From contig MKRX01000026.1 of assembly GCA_001898035.1 (NCBI GenBank), positions 194,056 through 258,055 on the forward strand: DNA of 64,000 nucleotides, in the 5' to 3' direction. A model generated the notes under the pieces. That model saw only the letters and a program-made list of their open reading frames with translations, had not been told where the DNA came from and searched no databases. The DNA is from Armatimonadetes bacterium 55-13. Its GTDB lineage: Bacteria > Armatimonadota > Fimbriimonadia > Fimbriimonadales > Fimbriimonadaceae. Position numbers and translations under genes: made by a program. Of this stretch, positions 26,240-35,272 are shown piece by piece; the stretch's first letter is position 1; each line of letters begins with the position of its first letter.

Positions 26240-26695
26240 TTAGCCCTTACCCTTGCCACCCGCCTTGGGAGGCGCTCCACCGGGACCACCAGGACCTCGT
26301 CCGCCAGGACCACCCGGACCGCGCTTGCGCATGTCTTCCATCTTCTTCTTCTGCTCTGGCGTCAAGATCGCTTCGATCTTCTTGTTGTTGGCGTCGCGCA
26401 GCTTCTTCATCGCTTCGCGCTTCTTGTCCTCGGGCATTTTCTTATCCTCGCGGATCGCCTTGGACTTCTTCATGCTATCTTCCAGAATCGGTTTGATCTT
26501 CTTCTCTTGAGCCGGGGTGAGGCCTAGGAACTTCGACATCATCTTAAGTCGATCTTCCGGAGACATCATTCGTCGCTGCATGCCGGGACCGCCAGGACCA
26601 CCCTGCCGACCGCCCGTCTTAGGACCAGCGCCCTGAGCCATGACCATTCCTGCTGCTGCAATAGCGCCAAGAATAAAAACTAACTTAACCTTCAC
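26240..26695 (-). CDS. Second Spy/CpxP-like periplasmic protein
   Basis: The 151-residue protein has a signal peptide ending at VMAQ, a Gly-rich N-terminal segment, and a basic helical core with LGLTPAQEKKIKPILED and ILTPEQKKKMEDM. A Gly-Pro-rich C-terminus ends in KAGGKGKG. It is a paralogue of the 23404-23880 protein, sharing KKIKPIL, RLKMM and the KRGPGGPGG tail. It converges on the kinase gene. Extracytoplasmic chaperone or stress-sensing is the expected role; the basic tail could bind acidic polymers. Confidence 0.87.
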   Translation of the reverse strand: MKVKLVFILGAIAAAGMVMAQGAGPKTGGRQGGPGGPGMQRRMMSPEDRLKMMSKFLGLTPAQEKKIKPILEDSMKKSKAIREDKKMPEDKKREAMKKLRDANNKKIEAILTPEQKKKMEDMRKRGPGGPGGRGPGGPGGAPPKAGGKGKG

Positions 26696-26789
26696 TCGAA
26701 TTCCTCCTGAAGCGTTCGGGTCATTAACCTAACCGCCCGCGCGTAAGCGCGCACAACAGCAGTAACGCTTTTCTGTTCTGAAAGTGCGC

Positions 26790-27623
26790 CTAAAATGCGA
26801 GTTTTGTGAAAGCGAAATTCCAAGTAGCCTGGTTCAGGTACCGGAAGTTCATTTTGGCGGCCTTTTCCTCTGGATACTCGGACGAGACTTCCGCCCCTTT
26901 GCTCGCCCAGCAATAACCCGAGAACCCACCAAACGAAGGAATGATCGCCTGGTAGCTCCCCGTCTTCGGGAACACTCGCCCAAACATCTCCTCGATGTTC
27001 TCCAGCGAGTAAGGACAGAACAGAAGGTTGTCCGCCTGGGTCACCAAAATCCCGCCCTCCGCCAGGGCATTAAAGCAGTCCTTGTAAAACTCGTCCGTAA
27101 AGAGCATCTCGCTCAGCGCGCCATCCTCTTCCTCATAGGTGTCCGTCGAATCCGCCACGATCAGGTCATACTTCCGCGTCGCATTTTTCACAAACGGAAA
27201 GGCGTCTTCCAGATGCAGATGCATCCGAGGATCGTCGAATGCCCCATCGCTCACCCCAGGAAGCCACTGTCGGCTCTCTTCCACCACGCCGGCATCGATC
27301 TCCACCATGTCCACATGCTCGATCGTCGGGTGCTTGGCCAGCTCTCGCAAAACGCCGCCATCTCCACCGCCAATGACCAGCGCCGCCTTGGGCGCTTTCA
27401 TGGAAAGGAGGGGAATCTGAACGAGCGACTCATGGTAGGCATGCTCGTCCAACTCGGTGAGCTGAATGTGGTTGTCCAACATCAGCACCCGTCCATACAC
27501 ATCGGTTTCGTAAATATCGATGGTCTGGAACTCGGTAACTCGGTGCGAGAGATGCTCTCGCACCGATGCCGTCATGGTCAGCTTGTCGCTGCGAATCGGG
27601 AAGGTCAGATGACTCAGGCTCAC
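26790..27623 (-). CDS. speE: Spermidine synthase (polyamine aminopropyltransferase)
   Basis: The 277-residue enzyme starts at GTG and has the family motifs LTELDEHAYHESLVQIPLL, VIGGGDGGVLRELAKH (dcSAM site) and IVADSTDTYEEE with the catalytic Asp. It transfers aminopropyl from decarboxylated SAM to putrescine. It lies 10 bases after msrA and is probably cotranscribed with it; no speD or speA is nearby. Confidence 0.95.
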   Translation of the reverse strand: MSLSHLTFPIRSDKLTMTASVREHLSHRVTEFQTIDIYETDVYGRVLMLDNHIQLTELDEHAYHESLVQIPLLSMKAPKAALVIGGGDGGVLRELAKHPTIEHVDMVEIDAGVVEESRQWLPGVSDGAFDDPRMHLHLEDAFPFVKNATRKYDLIVADSTDTYEEEDGALSEMLFTDEFYKDCFNALAEGGILVTQADNLLFCPYSLENIEEMFGRVFPKTGSYQAIIPSFGGFSGYCWASKGAEVSSEYPEEKAAKMNFRYLNQATWNFAFTKLAF

Positions 27624-27633
27624 GCCCTAGAGT

Positions 27634-28134
27634 CTACTTGCGTCGGATGTGGCAAGAGGCCATTCCGCGCTTCTCTAGGTATTTCTGGTGATACTCCTCC
27701 GCATCCCAGAATTTACCGGCGGGAACGATCTGCGTCACGATCGGCCGACTAAACTCGCCCGATTTCCCTAACTCGTCGATCACTCGCTCCGTGATCTCCT
27801 TCTGCGTCAGCGAATGATAAAACACCGCCGACCGGTACTGCTCGCCGATGTCTGGACCTTGTCGGTTCAGCGTCGTCGGATCGTGGAGGTTAAAGAACTC
27901 GCGCAGCAAATGCTCGTAGCTCACCACCGTAGGATCGAACTCGATTAGCACCGCTTCCGCGTGCCCGGTATCTCCATCGCAAACTTCGTAGTAAGTCGGA
28001 TCGTTTCGGTCGCCACCCGTGTATCCGACGCGGGTTGATAACACGCCCGGGATCTGGCCGAACTCAAGCTCGACACCCCAGAAACACCCGGCCGCGAACG
28101 TTGCAAATTCCTTCTTGACTTCACTGTTGCTCAT
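27634..28134 (-). CDS. msrA: Peptide methionine (S)-S-oxide reductase MsrA
   Basis: The 166-residue enzyme has the catalytic GCFWGVELEF near residue 17, the YTGG and GHAEAVLIEFDP motifs, and QYRSAVFYH. It reduces methionine-S-sulfoxide. The partner msrB is 10 kb away at 16768-17160. speE follows immediately. Confidence 0.97.
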   Translation of the reverse strand: MSNSEVKKEFATFAAGCFWGVELEFGQIPGVLSTRVGYTGGDRNDPTYYEVCDGDTGHAEAVLIEFDPTVVSYEHLLREFFNLHDPTTLNRQGPDIGEQYRSAVFYHSLTQKEITERVIDELGKSGEFSRPIVTQIVPAGKFWDAEEYHQKYLEKRGMASCHIRRK

Positions 28135-28273
28135 ATCTGCCCTTTCCCGAATGCAACCTCACCCCGCCTGGTTCCCAGTCCCCGCACTCTTCCCAGGACC
28201 TTATAGAACTTCTTGCGGCATTTTCGATTCTCCTCCCTAGGAATGGCATCCGATTGCCGATATTCAGTCTGAA

Positions 28274-30433
28274 GTGCGGAGGAAAACAAATCGGGTCAGA
28301 CCGTCAAGCTATCGGCGACGGTTTAGAAGCTTCTCGCTGGCGTACCAAGTGGCGCTGGCGACCATTGGCTTGCTCTGCATTCTGTCCAGCTTCTTCGTCA
28401 ACCAAGTGAGCCGGAATCAAACGAATGACGCCGAAATCATCGATATCGCCGCCCGTCAACGTCTCCTAACCGTTCAGATGGTCCAGTATCTGGAAGATAT
28501 TCGGGATGGAAGATCGATAAACCCCAACGGTCGTGCAACCTCCTACTTGCTTCAAAGAGCAAGAGCCGACTGGCTGATCGCGCATCGTCAACTCCAGCAG
28601 CTGGCCCAAACGCAGAATCTAAGCGAATTAAACGCCGTTGTAAACGAAACCGGAACGATTTTTGGCGCTCTCGATCAAATCGCCCGGCGAGCCATCGCTT
28701 CCGAATCGATTTCCGAAGCCGCCTACGGCGAAGCGCGGCTCATTCAGAAGGAATACCTGAATAAACAGACGCAGGTCATTCGATATCTTCTTGGCCTCCA
28801 CGAAACCAAGATATCCCGCCTGAATCAGATTCAAACCTTCTGTTCGCTTCTGATCGTGCTCGTCGTCATTGCCGAAGGCGTTTGGGTGTTTCGTCCGCTG
28901 GTCCGGGGTCTTCAAGACAAGTTCGACCGAGAGTCGGATCAACGCGAAGAGCTGGAAGCGATCCGACGCGAACTGGGCGATCAAAACCAAAGTCTTCATC
29001 ACAAACAACGGGAATTGAGCCACGCGCTACGCCGAGCGGAAGATATGAGCAAGCTCAGCCGCTACGCCGCCGCCCGATTCGAAGAACTCTTCGCGGGACT
29101 TCCCATCGCCGCGTTCACATTCGATGAATCCGGCGATGTCTTTGAATGGAATCGAGAGGCGGAAACCTTGTTCGGGATCAAAGCTCCTCAGGTCGTTGGA
29201 CGTAATCTGACGGAGTTCCGCGTCCTACCCAATGCAGGAACTCAATATCTGGAAATCGTAAAACGTGTGTTCTCGGGAGAACACATCTACGATTTGGAGC
29301 AGAGCATTCGTCGGAGCGATAATCAAATTCGCACCGCCGTCTGCAATGCGTTCCCTCTAACCGACCCCGATGGAAACATCACCGGCGGCGTTTGCTCGCT
29401 TCAAGACGTCACCGAAGCTCGCAAAGAAGCTCTCCGAATTCAAGAAAGCGAATCCCTGTTCCGCGTCTCCACCGAATCGCTCCAATCTGGCATTGTCTTT
29501 ATGGACCGCCATCTCAAAATCACGCAGTGCAACCCGCGTGGCGCAGAGATTCTGGGAGTGCCTTTGGATCATATCGTCGGCGAATCGATGAACCATCAGC
29601 TCGTCGATTGTATCTGTGAAGATGGAAGCCCTCTGGTCCCGGAAAGCGGTCCCCTTTTGGTTGCCTTCCGAACCCGTCGCCCCGTTCAAGACTTCATCTA
29701 CGGCATACGCCGAGACGATGGCCGAATCACGTGGATCAGCGTCAACGCCTCCCCCGTCCAGTTGCCCGGCGCCTCTGAACCCATCGGTGCCGTCGCTAGC
29801 TTCACCGACATCACCAACATCCGCATCCAACAGCGTCGCTTGTTGGACGAGATGCAGAAGACCAACGAACAGTCGCTTGTCCTGGAAGTTCAAAAGATGG
29901 AATTGGAAGCCGCGAACGCGCGTCTGGAAGACCTGGCAACCACCGACGGCCTCACCGGTCTCAAAAACCACCGCTCCTTCCAAGAATTCTTGGAACGCGA
30001 GTTCGCCCTCGCTGCCCGCAATAACCGCCGACTGTCCATCATTCTCCTGGACGTCGACCATTTCAAGCAGTTCAACGATGACTTTGGCCACCAGGCAGGA
30101 GACAAAGTTCTCAAGGGAGTTGCGGATGCCCTCCTCGCCGTCGCCCGAACCTCTGACTTCGTGGGACGCTACGGTGGCGAAGAATTCGTCATCGTTCTCC
30201 CCGAAACCGATACCGAAGGCGCGATGGAAGCCGCGGAGCGGTTCCGAAAGATCATCGAAGACCAGAAGTGGCCCTATCGGACCGTCACCGCCAGTTTCGG
30301 CGTCTCCACGCTCTCCCCCATGATCGACGACAAGGCTGAACTCGTCGCTCTCGCCGATGCCGCCCTCTACACCGCCAAGCGCCTCGGCCGAAACCAGTGC
30401 TTCCACGCCAGCGAGTTACGCCAGACCGCGTAA
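28274..30433 (+). CDS. Membrane diguanylate cyclase with PilJ-type and two PAS domains
   Basis: The 719-residue protein starts at GTG. It has a membrane segment (about residues 24-45), a periplasmic PilJ-like nitrate/nitrite-type sensor region (IIDIAARQRLLTVQMVQYLED), a second membrane segment near 190-210, a coiled coil, two PAS domains (about 265-385 and 395-520) and a GGDEF domain. The active motif is GGEEF, and RTSD five residues before it is a canonical inhibitory I-site. It should make c-di-GMP under product feedback. No alternative upstream start is evident. Confidence 0.95.
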   Translation: MRRKTNRVRPSSYRRRFRSFSLAYQVALATIGLLCILSSFFVNQVSRNQTNDAEIIDIAARQRLLTVQMVQYLEDIRDGRSINPNGRATSYLLQRARADWLIAHRQLQQLAQTQNLSELNAVVNETGTIFGALDQIARRAIASESISEAAYGEARLIQKEYLNKQTQVIRYLLGLHETKISRLNQIQTFCSLLIVLVVIAEGVWVFRPLVRGLQDKFDRESDQREELEAIRRELGDQNQSLHHKQRELSHALRRAEDMSKLSRYAAARFEELFAGLPIAAFTFDESGDVFEWNREAETLFGIKAPQVVGRNLTEFRVLPNAGTQYLEIVKRVFSGEHIYDLEQSIRRSDNQIRTAVCNAFPLTDPDGNITGGVCSLQDVTEARKEALRIQESESLFRVSTESLQSGIVFMDRHLKITQCNPRGAEILGVPLDHIVGESMNHQLVDCICEDGSPLVPESGPLLVAFRTRRPVQDFIYGIRRDDGRITWISVNASPVQLPGASEPIGAVASFTDITNIRIQQRRLLDEMQKTNEQSLVLEVQKMELEAANARLEDLATTDGLTGLKNHRSFQEFLEREFALAARNNRRLSIILLDVDHFKQFNDDFGHQAGDKVLKGVADALLAVARTSDFVGRYGGEEFVIVLPETDTEGAMEAAERFRKIIEDQKWPYRTVTASFGVSTLSPMIDDKAELVALADAALYTAKRLGRNQCFHASELRQTA

Positions 30434-30463
30434 TTCCTTCGCTTCAGAATCTAAAATTGGGGA

Positions 30464-31216
30464 ATGCCGAAGATCCCCGTCGAGATCGTTTGTTGTTCCG
30501 TTGATGACTGCCTGGAAGCCCATGCCGGAGGCGCGGATCGCATCGAACTCTGCGGAGCCATCACCGTCGGCGGTCTCACCCCGTCCATCGGCACGCTGAT
30601 CGAAGCCAAGCGACGCATGCCCCTGCCCATCGTCAGCATGGTCCGCCCCCGAGGCGCCGGTTTCGCCTACACGGATGCCGAATACGCCACGATGCTCGCC
30701 GATGCCGAACAGCTCATGGCCCACGGTTCCAACGGCCTCGTCTTCGGTGTCCTGAAAGAAGACGGAACCCTCGACGCCGCCCGCATGAAACAACTCGTCG
30801 AACTCTGCGGATCAGAAGACAAAGTTTGTCACCGCTGCTTCGACGTCGTCCCCAATCCCGAAGACACCCTCGAACAGCTCATTGACCTCGGCATCACCCG
30901 CCTCCTCACCAGCGGCCAACGAGCCTTTGCCTCCGATGGCGCGCCTCTCATCAAGAAGCTCGTCGAACAAGCCGCCGGACGCATCGAGATCCTCCCCGCC
31001 GGAGGTCTGCGCATGCACAACGTCGTGGAGTTCCTGAAGGAAACCGGCTGCTACTGCGTCCACCTCGCCCCCTTCCTCGAACAAACCGACCCCTCCACCC
31101 TCGGCAATCCCGAAATCGAATACGCCCCCACCAGCCTCCCCAAGGAGTCCGTATTCCACCTTATCGACCGCCAGCAGGTAGTCGAAGTCGTCAAACTTGC
31201 AAATGGGGCAGCATGA
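30464..31216 (+). CDS. cutC: CutC family protein
   Basis: The 250-residue TIM-barrel protein has the family pattern VEIVCCSVDDCLEAHAGGADRIELC, then TPSIGTLIEA, VSMVRPRGAGFAY and RLLTSGQRAFASDGAPL. CutC was linked to copper homeostasis, but its true activity is unsettled. It follows the cyclase by 30 bases. It is unusually rich in Cys near the N-terminus (Cys10, Cys11, Cys16). Confidence 0.95.
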   Translation: MPKIPVEIVCCSVDDCLEAHAGGADRIELCGAITVGGLTPSIGTLIEAKRRMPLPIVSMVRPRGAGFAYTDAEYATMLADAEQLMAHGSNGLVFGVLKEDGTLDAARMKQLVELCGSEDKVCHRCFDVVPNPEDTLEQLIDLGITRLLTSGQRAFASDGAPLIKKLVEQAAGRIEILPAGGLRMHNVVEFLKETGCYCVHLAPFLEQTDPSTLGNPEIEYAPTSLPKESVFHLIDRQQVVEVVKLANGAA

Positions 31217-31232
31217 GGAACGGAACCCCGGC

Positions 31233-32474
31233 CTAAATCGTAGGTACTTGATCCGCGTACGCTTCCAAAATCGCGTTCGCCTCCGGCTCGTGCTCCAGCA
31301 ATCGCTCGAACAACTGAATCTGCACCATCGCCCGCACCTTGTTCAGGTCGCGAGGGTCGTTGACTCCCAACTGGAAGTATGTGTCGCCCCGTAGGTAGTC
31401 CGAGAGGAATCGCACGCCCAATTCCAAGGTAATCACCTGAACCGCGCGCGGCATCAAGGCGATCTCTTCCTCAGTTGCCGTCGAGGCCGTGCTCAGAAAG
31501 CCCTCCGTGACCGCCGCGTAAACATCCTTATCGACCTGAACCTTCGCCAAGTCGCGCTCCTTCTCGCCCGCCACATTGACAAGCGACCTGACCATGTCCC
31601 CCCAGTCCGCCAACCAGGTCAGCGGCATCACGGTATCCAGATCAACCAGCGCCATCACTTGCCCGGATTGAGCATCGAAAAGGAAGTTCTCAATCTTCGT
31701 ATCGCCATGAATCGCCGTGTACCGAATCTTCCCTTCTTCCCGGGCGGACGTCATGGACAAAGCAAGGTCGCGATACTTGAGCGCCGTCTGAATGAACGGC
31801 TGTAACTCCGGATCGTTCACCCGCGCCAACCGCTCCTGCTCTTCTGCAATGCAGATAAAGTGCTTCTCCACCGCCGCCCGAACCTCATCGTCCTCCGGCA
31901 ATCGGTGCGCCGTCTCTTCCAGACTTCGGCACCCTTCCAGAGCCGCATCAAGCTGATCGAAATAAATCCGGGTGTTTCGGTAACCCGGCAACGCCGTCGG
32001 CAGCGTCTCCGCCTCAATCCCTGCCGTCAAGTCGTTGTAAATCGCCAGCCCTCGACCCACCTCGTAGGCGGCTTCTGTCTGTCGGTGCTTGGGCAATTCC
32101 GAGAGGCTCTTGTAGCTGACCGTCCCCTCGATGTACAGCATCATTCGCCAGATGCCGCCTTCTTCGTGATACAGCCGCCCGTCTTTCGTCGGAATGAGTT
32201 CGGGAACTTGCCAACCCGTTTCGGCCGCGATCCCCTGGTGCAACGACTGCTTCTGTGCCTCGATCGAGGCGATCATCCCCGTCATCACCCGGTCCGCTAA
32301 CGCGAACACGTCGGGGTTCACGCGTTGAAGGAGATAAGCCCGCTTCTCTGGACCCGCCGAAACTAACAGCGTATCGAGGTTGATATTTCCCCGCCCTTCG
32401 AAGAATTCAATTTCGAAGGGCTGTTCAATATGGAAATGATTAGCAATCGAGCGGGCGTCGTCGAGTGAAAGCAT
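31233..32474 (-). CDS. N-acetylhexosamine 1-kinase-like phosphotransferase
   Basis: The APH-fold protein of about 413 residues has IHGDTKIENFLFD with the catalytic Asp and LVDLDTVMPLTWLADWGD, both close to bifidobacterial NahK as I recall it. NahK phosphorylates GlcNAc and GalNAc at C1. It follows the GH20 and GH95 genes in the same direction, which fits salvage of released HexNAc. The ATG at 32474 is preferred; a TTG four codons upstream is also open. No clear ribosome site is seen. A kinase for another sugar is possible. Confidence 0.83.
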   Translation of the reverse strand: MLSLDDARSIANHFHIEQPFEIEFFEGRGNINLDTLLVSAGPEKRAYLLQRVNPDVFALADRVMTGMIASIEAQKQSLHQGIAAETGWQVPELIPTKDGRLYHEEGGIWRMMLYIEGTVSYKSLSELPKHRQTEAAYEVGRGLAIYNDLTAGIEAETLPTALPGYRNTRIYFDQLDAALEGCRSLEETAHRLPEDDEVRAAVEKHFICIAEEQERLARVNDPELQPFIQTALKYRDLALSMTSAREEGKIRYTAIHGDTKIENFLFDAQSGQVMALVDLDTVMPLTWLADWGDMVRSLVNVAGEKERDLAKVQVDKDVYAAVTEGFLSTASTATEEEIALMPRAVQVITLELGVRFLSDYLRGDTYFQLGVNDPRDLNKVRAMVQIQLFERLLEHEPEANAILEAYADQVPTI

Positions 32475-32527
32475 GGGGCAGGGCAAAGTATAGCAAAAGA
32501 CGACGCATTTGTCTTAATCGATGCGTT

Positions 32528-35227
32528 TCACTCCTCGTGGAAGCTCAACCGGTACGTCTTCCCCACCTGAGTATCAAACCGCACCACGCCGTTCGCATCG
32601 GGCGAAAGCCGCTTGTACCCCGAGCCATCACCCTCCAGCCGACACTCGGCCGCCTTCGTCTTCACCGCGCACTCGCCCCCCAACTTGGAAACGATCTGAA
32701 CGCGCTTCAACTGGCTGTCTTTCCAATCCGCGTCGAGCACAAAGCCACCCCGAGCGCAAAGCCCCTTGAAAGATCCCGTCGGCCACGCCTTGGGCAACGC
32801 CGGAAGCAGATTCAAGAAACCTTCTTGGCTTTGCAGCAGCATCTCGGCCATACCCGCCGCCCCGCCGAAGTTGCCATCGATCTGGAACGGAGGGTGATCG
32901 TCGAACAGGTTGGGCAACGTCGATTTGGCCAAAAGCAGCCGCACGTTCTCATGCGCCTTCTCACCGTCCTGGAATCGAGCAAAGAAGTTGATGATCCAGG
33001 CTCGGGACCACCCCGTGTGACCGCCACCATGCGCTAACCGATATTCCATCGACTTCCGCGCCGCCTCAAAGAAGTCGGGTGTCTTCGACTTCGTGAACTG
33101 GTGTGATGGGTACAGCCCATAGAGGTGAGAACTATGTCGGTGCCCCGGCTCTGGCTCCTCATACTCCTTGCCCCACTCCAAGATGCGGCCGTCCGAACCA
33201 ATCTTCGGCATTGCCAAATTCGCCAAAGATGCCTTCACCTTGCCGGTGAATTCGTCGCTCACTCCCAACAAATCCGCCGCCTCCAACGTGTTCGTAAAGG
33301 TCTCCCAGATGATCTCCTGATCCATCGCATTCCCCATGCTCACGTTCAGATCGCGACCATCCTTCGTGCGGTACCAGTTTTCCGGCGAGGTCGTCGGTCC
33401 CGAAACCAACTTCCCGGTCTCCGGGTCCTTCACCAGCCACTTCAAATAGAACTCAGCGCACTCCTTCAAGAACGGATAGGCGCGCTCCCGCAAGAAGGTC
33501 TTATCCCCCGTGTAGCGGTAGTGCTCCATAAAGTGCTCGCTACACCATGCCGCTCCGTGCGGCCAGCATCCCCAAACCGTTTGCCCGGCCAGCGCGGTCC
33601 ACATTGGACCATCCGACGTGTGCCCCATCGCAATCCCTTCGCTTCCTAGCCGTCGGGCCAATTCGCGCCCCGCCGGACGCATGTTTTCCAGCACGTCGAA
33701 CATCGGCAAATGGCACTCGCTCAAATTCCCAACCTCGGCAATCCAATAGTTCATCTGAAGGTTGATGTTCAAGTGGTAATCGGAATTCCAGGGCGCGGAG
33801 ATGTAAGGACTCCAGATTCCCTGCAAGTTCGCCGCCATGTCCCCCGGACGGCTGGAGCAAATCAACAGATACCGACCGAACTGGAAGTACATCGCCTCCA
33901 ATCCCGCATCCGTCGCTCCCGCCTTCACTGCGTCCAGCCGCTCATCCGTCGGCTTATTTGGCTGGGCGCCAAGGTCCAACGAAACTCGCCGGAACAACCG
34001 CCGATGCTCGTCGATACTCGCTGATTTCAACTTTCCGTAGGCCTTCGCCTCCGCCGCCTTCAACGTCGTCTCGCACTTGGCCATCCGATCCAGAGTCAAG
34101 GGCTTCGCCGGTTCAAACCGGTTGTAATCTGTCGCCGCGGCCAAGTAGAAGGTCACTGAATTAGCCTTCCGAATCTCCAGCCCCGCGCCTTTGGCAACGC
34201 TGACGCCTCCGTCCAAGACCGCATCGATCACCGCGTCGAACTTCGTCCCCAAATGTCCGCCGTTATGGGAAGCCTGTCCGCTCAGCACAAGCCGATGATT
34301 TCCAACCGCAACCGTCTTATGCGAGGTCCCCGGTCGGTCAAACCCAAGGTCGAACGACAGTGCGCCCGGCTTACTTGCCGTTAGCCGAATCACCGTCACC
34401 TGATCAACCGGAGAAACAAACGCCTCGCGCTTAAACGTCACTCCATCCACCGTATAGCTGCTGGAGGTCACCGCCGAGTCCAAATCAAGTTCTCGCCGAT
34501 AGTCTTTCGGCGTGCTATCGCCCACCAATTTCACGCGGGCCGCCATGTTTCCGTCGCCCCCGCCGTTGTGGACCACCGCCGCCAAGACATTTCGCCCCTT
34601 CTTCAGTCGACTACCCAATAAAAAGGAGTAAGGCTTGTCGTATTGATTGGTCTTGCCAATCACTTCCCCGTTCAGATAAATCGTCGAATCGTCATCAATC
34701 GGGCTCAACTCGATTCGGGAGTACTTCCCGGGATCATCCACGGTTAGCGCCGTGCGAAAGACCACCGTCTGGTTGTTGGCCACCGCCATCGGCGCGGAAA
34801 TCTCCCGCTTGGTGTAGTGAAACTTAATCCACAGGTCCCCCAAGGTCTGATAGCTGCGAGTCCCTTCGGAGTCCGCCATCACGTGGTCCTGCATGATCTT
34901 CTGCGCTTCCGCGTTCTTCCCTTGGAAGATCAATTCGCGAGCCTCAGCAATCCACTTCGCCGAGTCCGCCGGCTGCACCGGGTTTGGCGGCCCTGCCCAA
35001 ATGGTGTCCTCGTTCAGTTGGATGCGCTCTAAATCCACCCCGCCAAACACCATCGCGCCCAAGCGCCCGTTCCCAATCGGAAGCGCCTGCAACCACCCCC
35101 GCTCATCCCCCGTCCCCACCCTCTCGGTCCGGACCGTAGGAGTCGTATCTGCTGGCTGTCGGTACCACATCTTCATGTCCCCAAACCCATTTGCCATCAC
35201 CGCCAAACTCGCCAAAACCCCAATCAT
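32528..35227 (-). CDS. Exported GH95 alpha-L-fucosidase with an inserted beta-sandwich domain
   Basis: The 899-residue protein has a short signal and all GH95 landmarks: [27 protein letters not shown], the catalytic Asn pair in [15 protein letters not shown], Glu in TSPENWY, and Asp in [16 protein letters not shown]. It removes alpha-1,2-linked fucose. Residues about 137-240 (FRTALTVDD...[13 protein letters not shown]...[13 protein letters not shown]) interrupt the N-terminal domain between LGDLWIKF and DYRRELDLD, and resemble a galactose-binding jelly-roll. It sits between GH20 and the HexNAc kinase gene. Confidence 0.93.
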   Translation of the reverse strand: MIGVLASLAVMANGFGDMKMWYRQPADTTPTVRTERVGTGDERGWLQALPIGNGRLGAMVFGGVDLERIQLNEDTIWAGPPNPVQPADSAKWIAEARELIFQGKNAEAQKIMQDHVMADSEGTRSYQTLGDLWIKFHYTKREISAPMAVANNQTVVFRTALTVDDPGKYSRIELSPIDDDSTIYLNGEVIGKTNQYDKPYSFLLGSRLKKGRNVLAAVVHNGGGDGNMAARVKLVGDSTPKDYRRELDLDSAVTSSSYTVDGVTFKREAFVSPVDQVTVIRLTASKPGALSFDLGFDRPGTSHKTVAVGNHRLVLSGQASHNGGHLGTKFDAVIDAVLDGGVSVAKGAGLEIRKANSVTFYLAAATDYNRFEPAKPLTLDRMAKCETTLKAAEAKAYGKLKSASIDEHRRLFRRVSLDLGAQPNKPTDERLDAVKAGATDAGLEAMYFQFGRYLLICSSRPGDMAANLQGIWSPYISAPWNSDYHLNINLQMNYWIAEVGNLSECHLPMFDVLENMRPAGRELARRLGSEGIAMGHTSDGPMWTALAGQTVWGCWPHGAAWCSEHFMEHYRYTGDKTFLRERAYPFLKECAEFYLKWLVKDPETGKLVSGPTTSPENWYRTKDGRDLNVSMGNAMDQEIIWETFTNTLEAADLLGVSDEFTGKVKASLANLAMPKIGSDGRILEWGKEYEEPEPGHRHSSHLYGLYPSHQFTKSKTPDFFEAARKSMEYRLAHGGGHTGWSRAWIINFFARFQDGEKAHENVRLLLAKSTLPNLFDDHPPFQIDGNFGGAAGMAEMLLQSQEGFLNLLPALPKAWPTGSFKGLCARGGFVLDADWKDSQLKRVQIVSKLGGECAVKTKAAECRLEGDGSGYKRLSPDANGVVRFDTQVGKTYRLSFHEE

Positions 35228-35272
35228 CTTCGCTCCTCGTCCCTAAAACCTAACGCCTCCGCGCAGCGGCCC

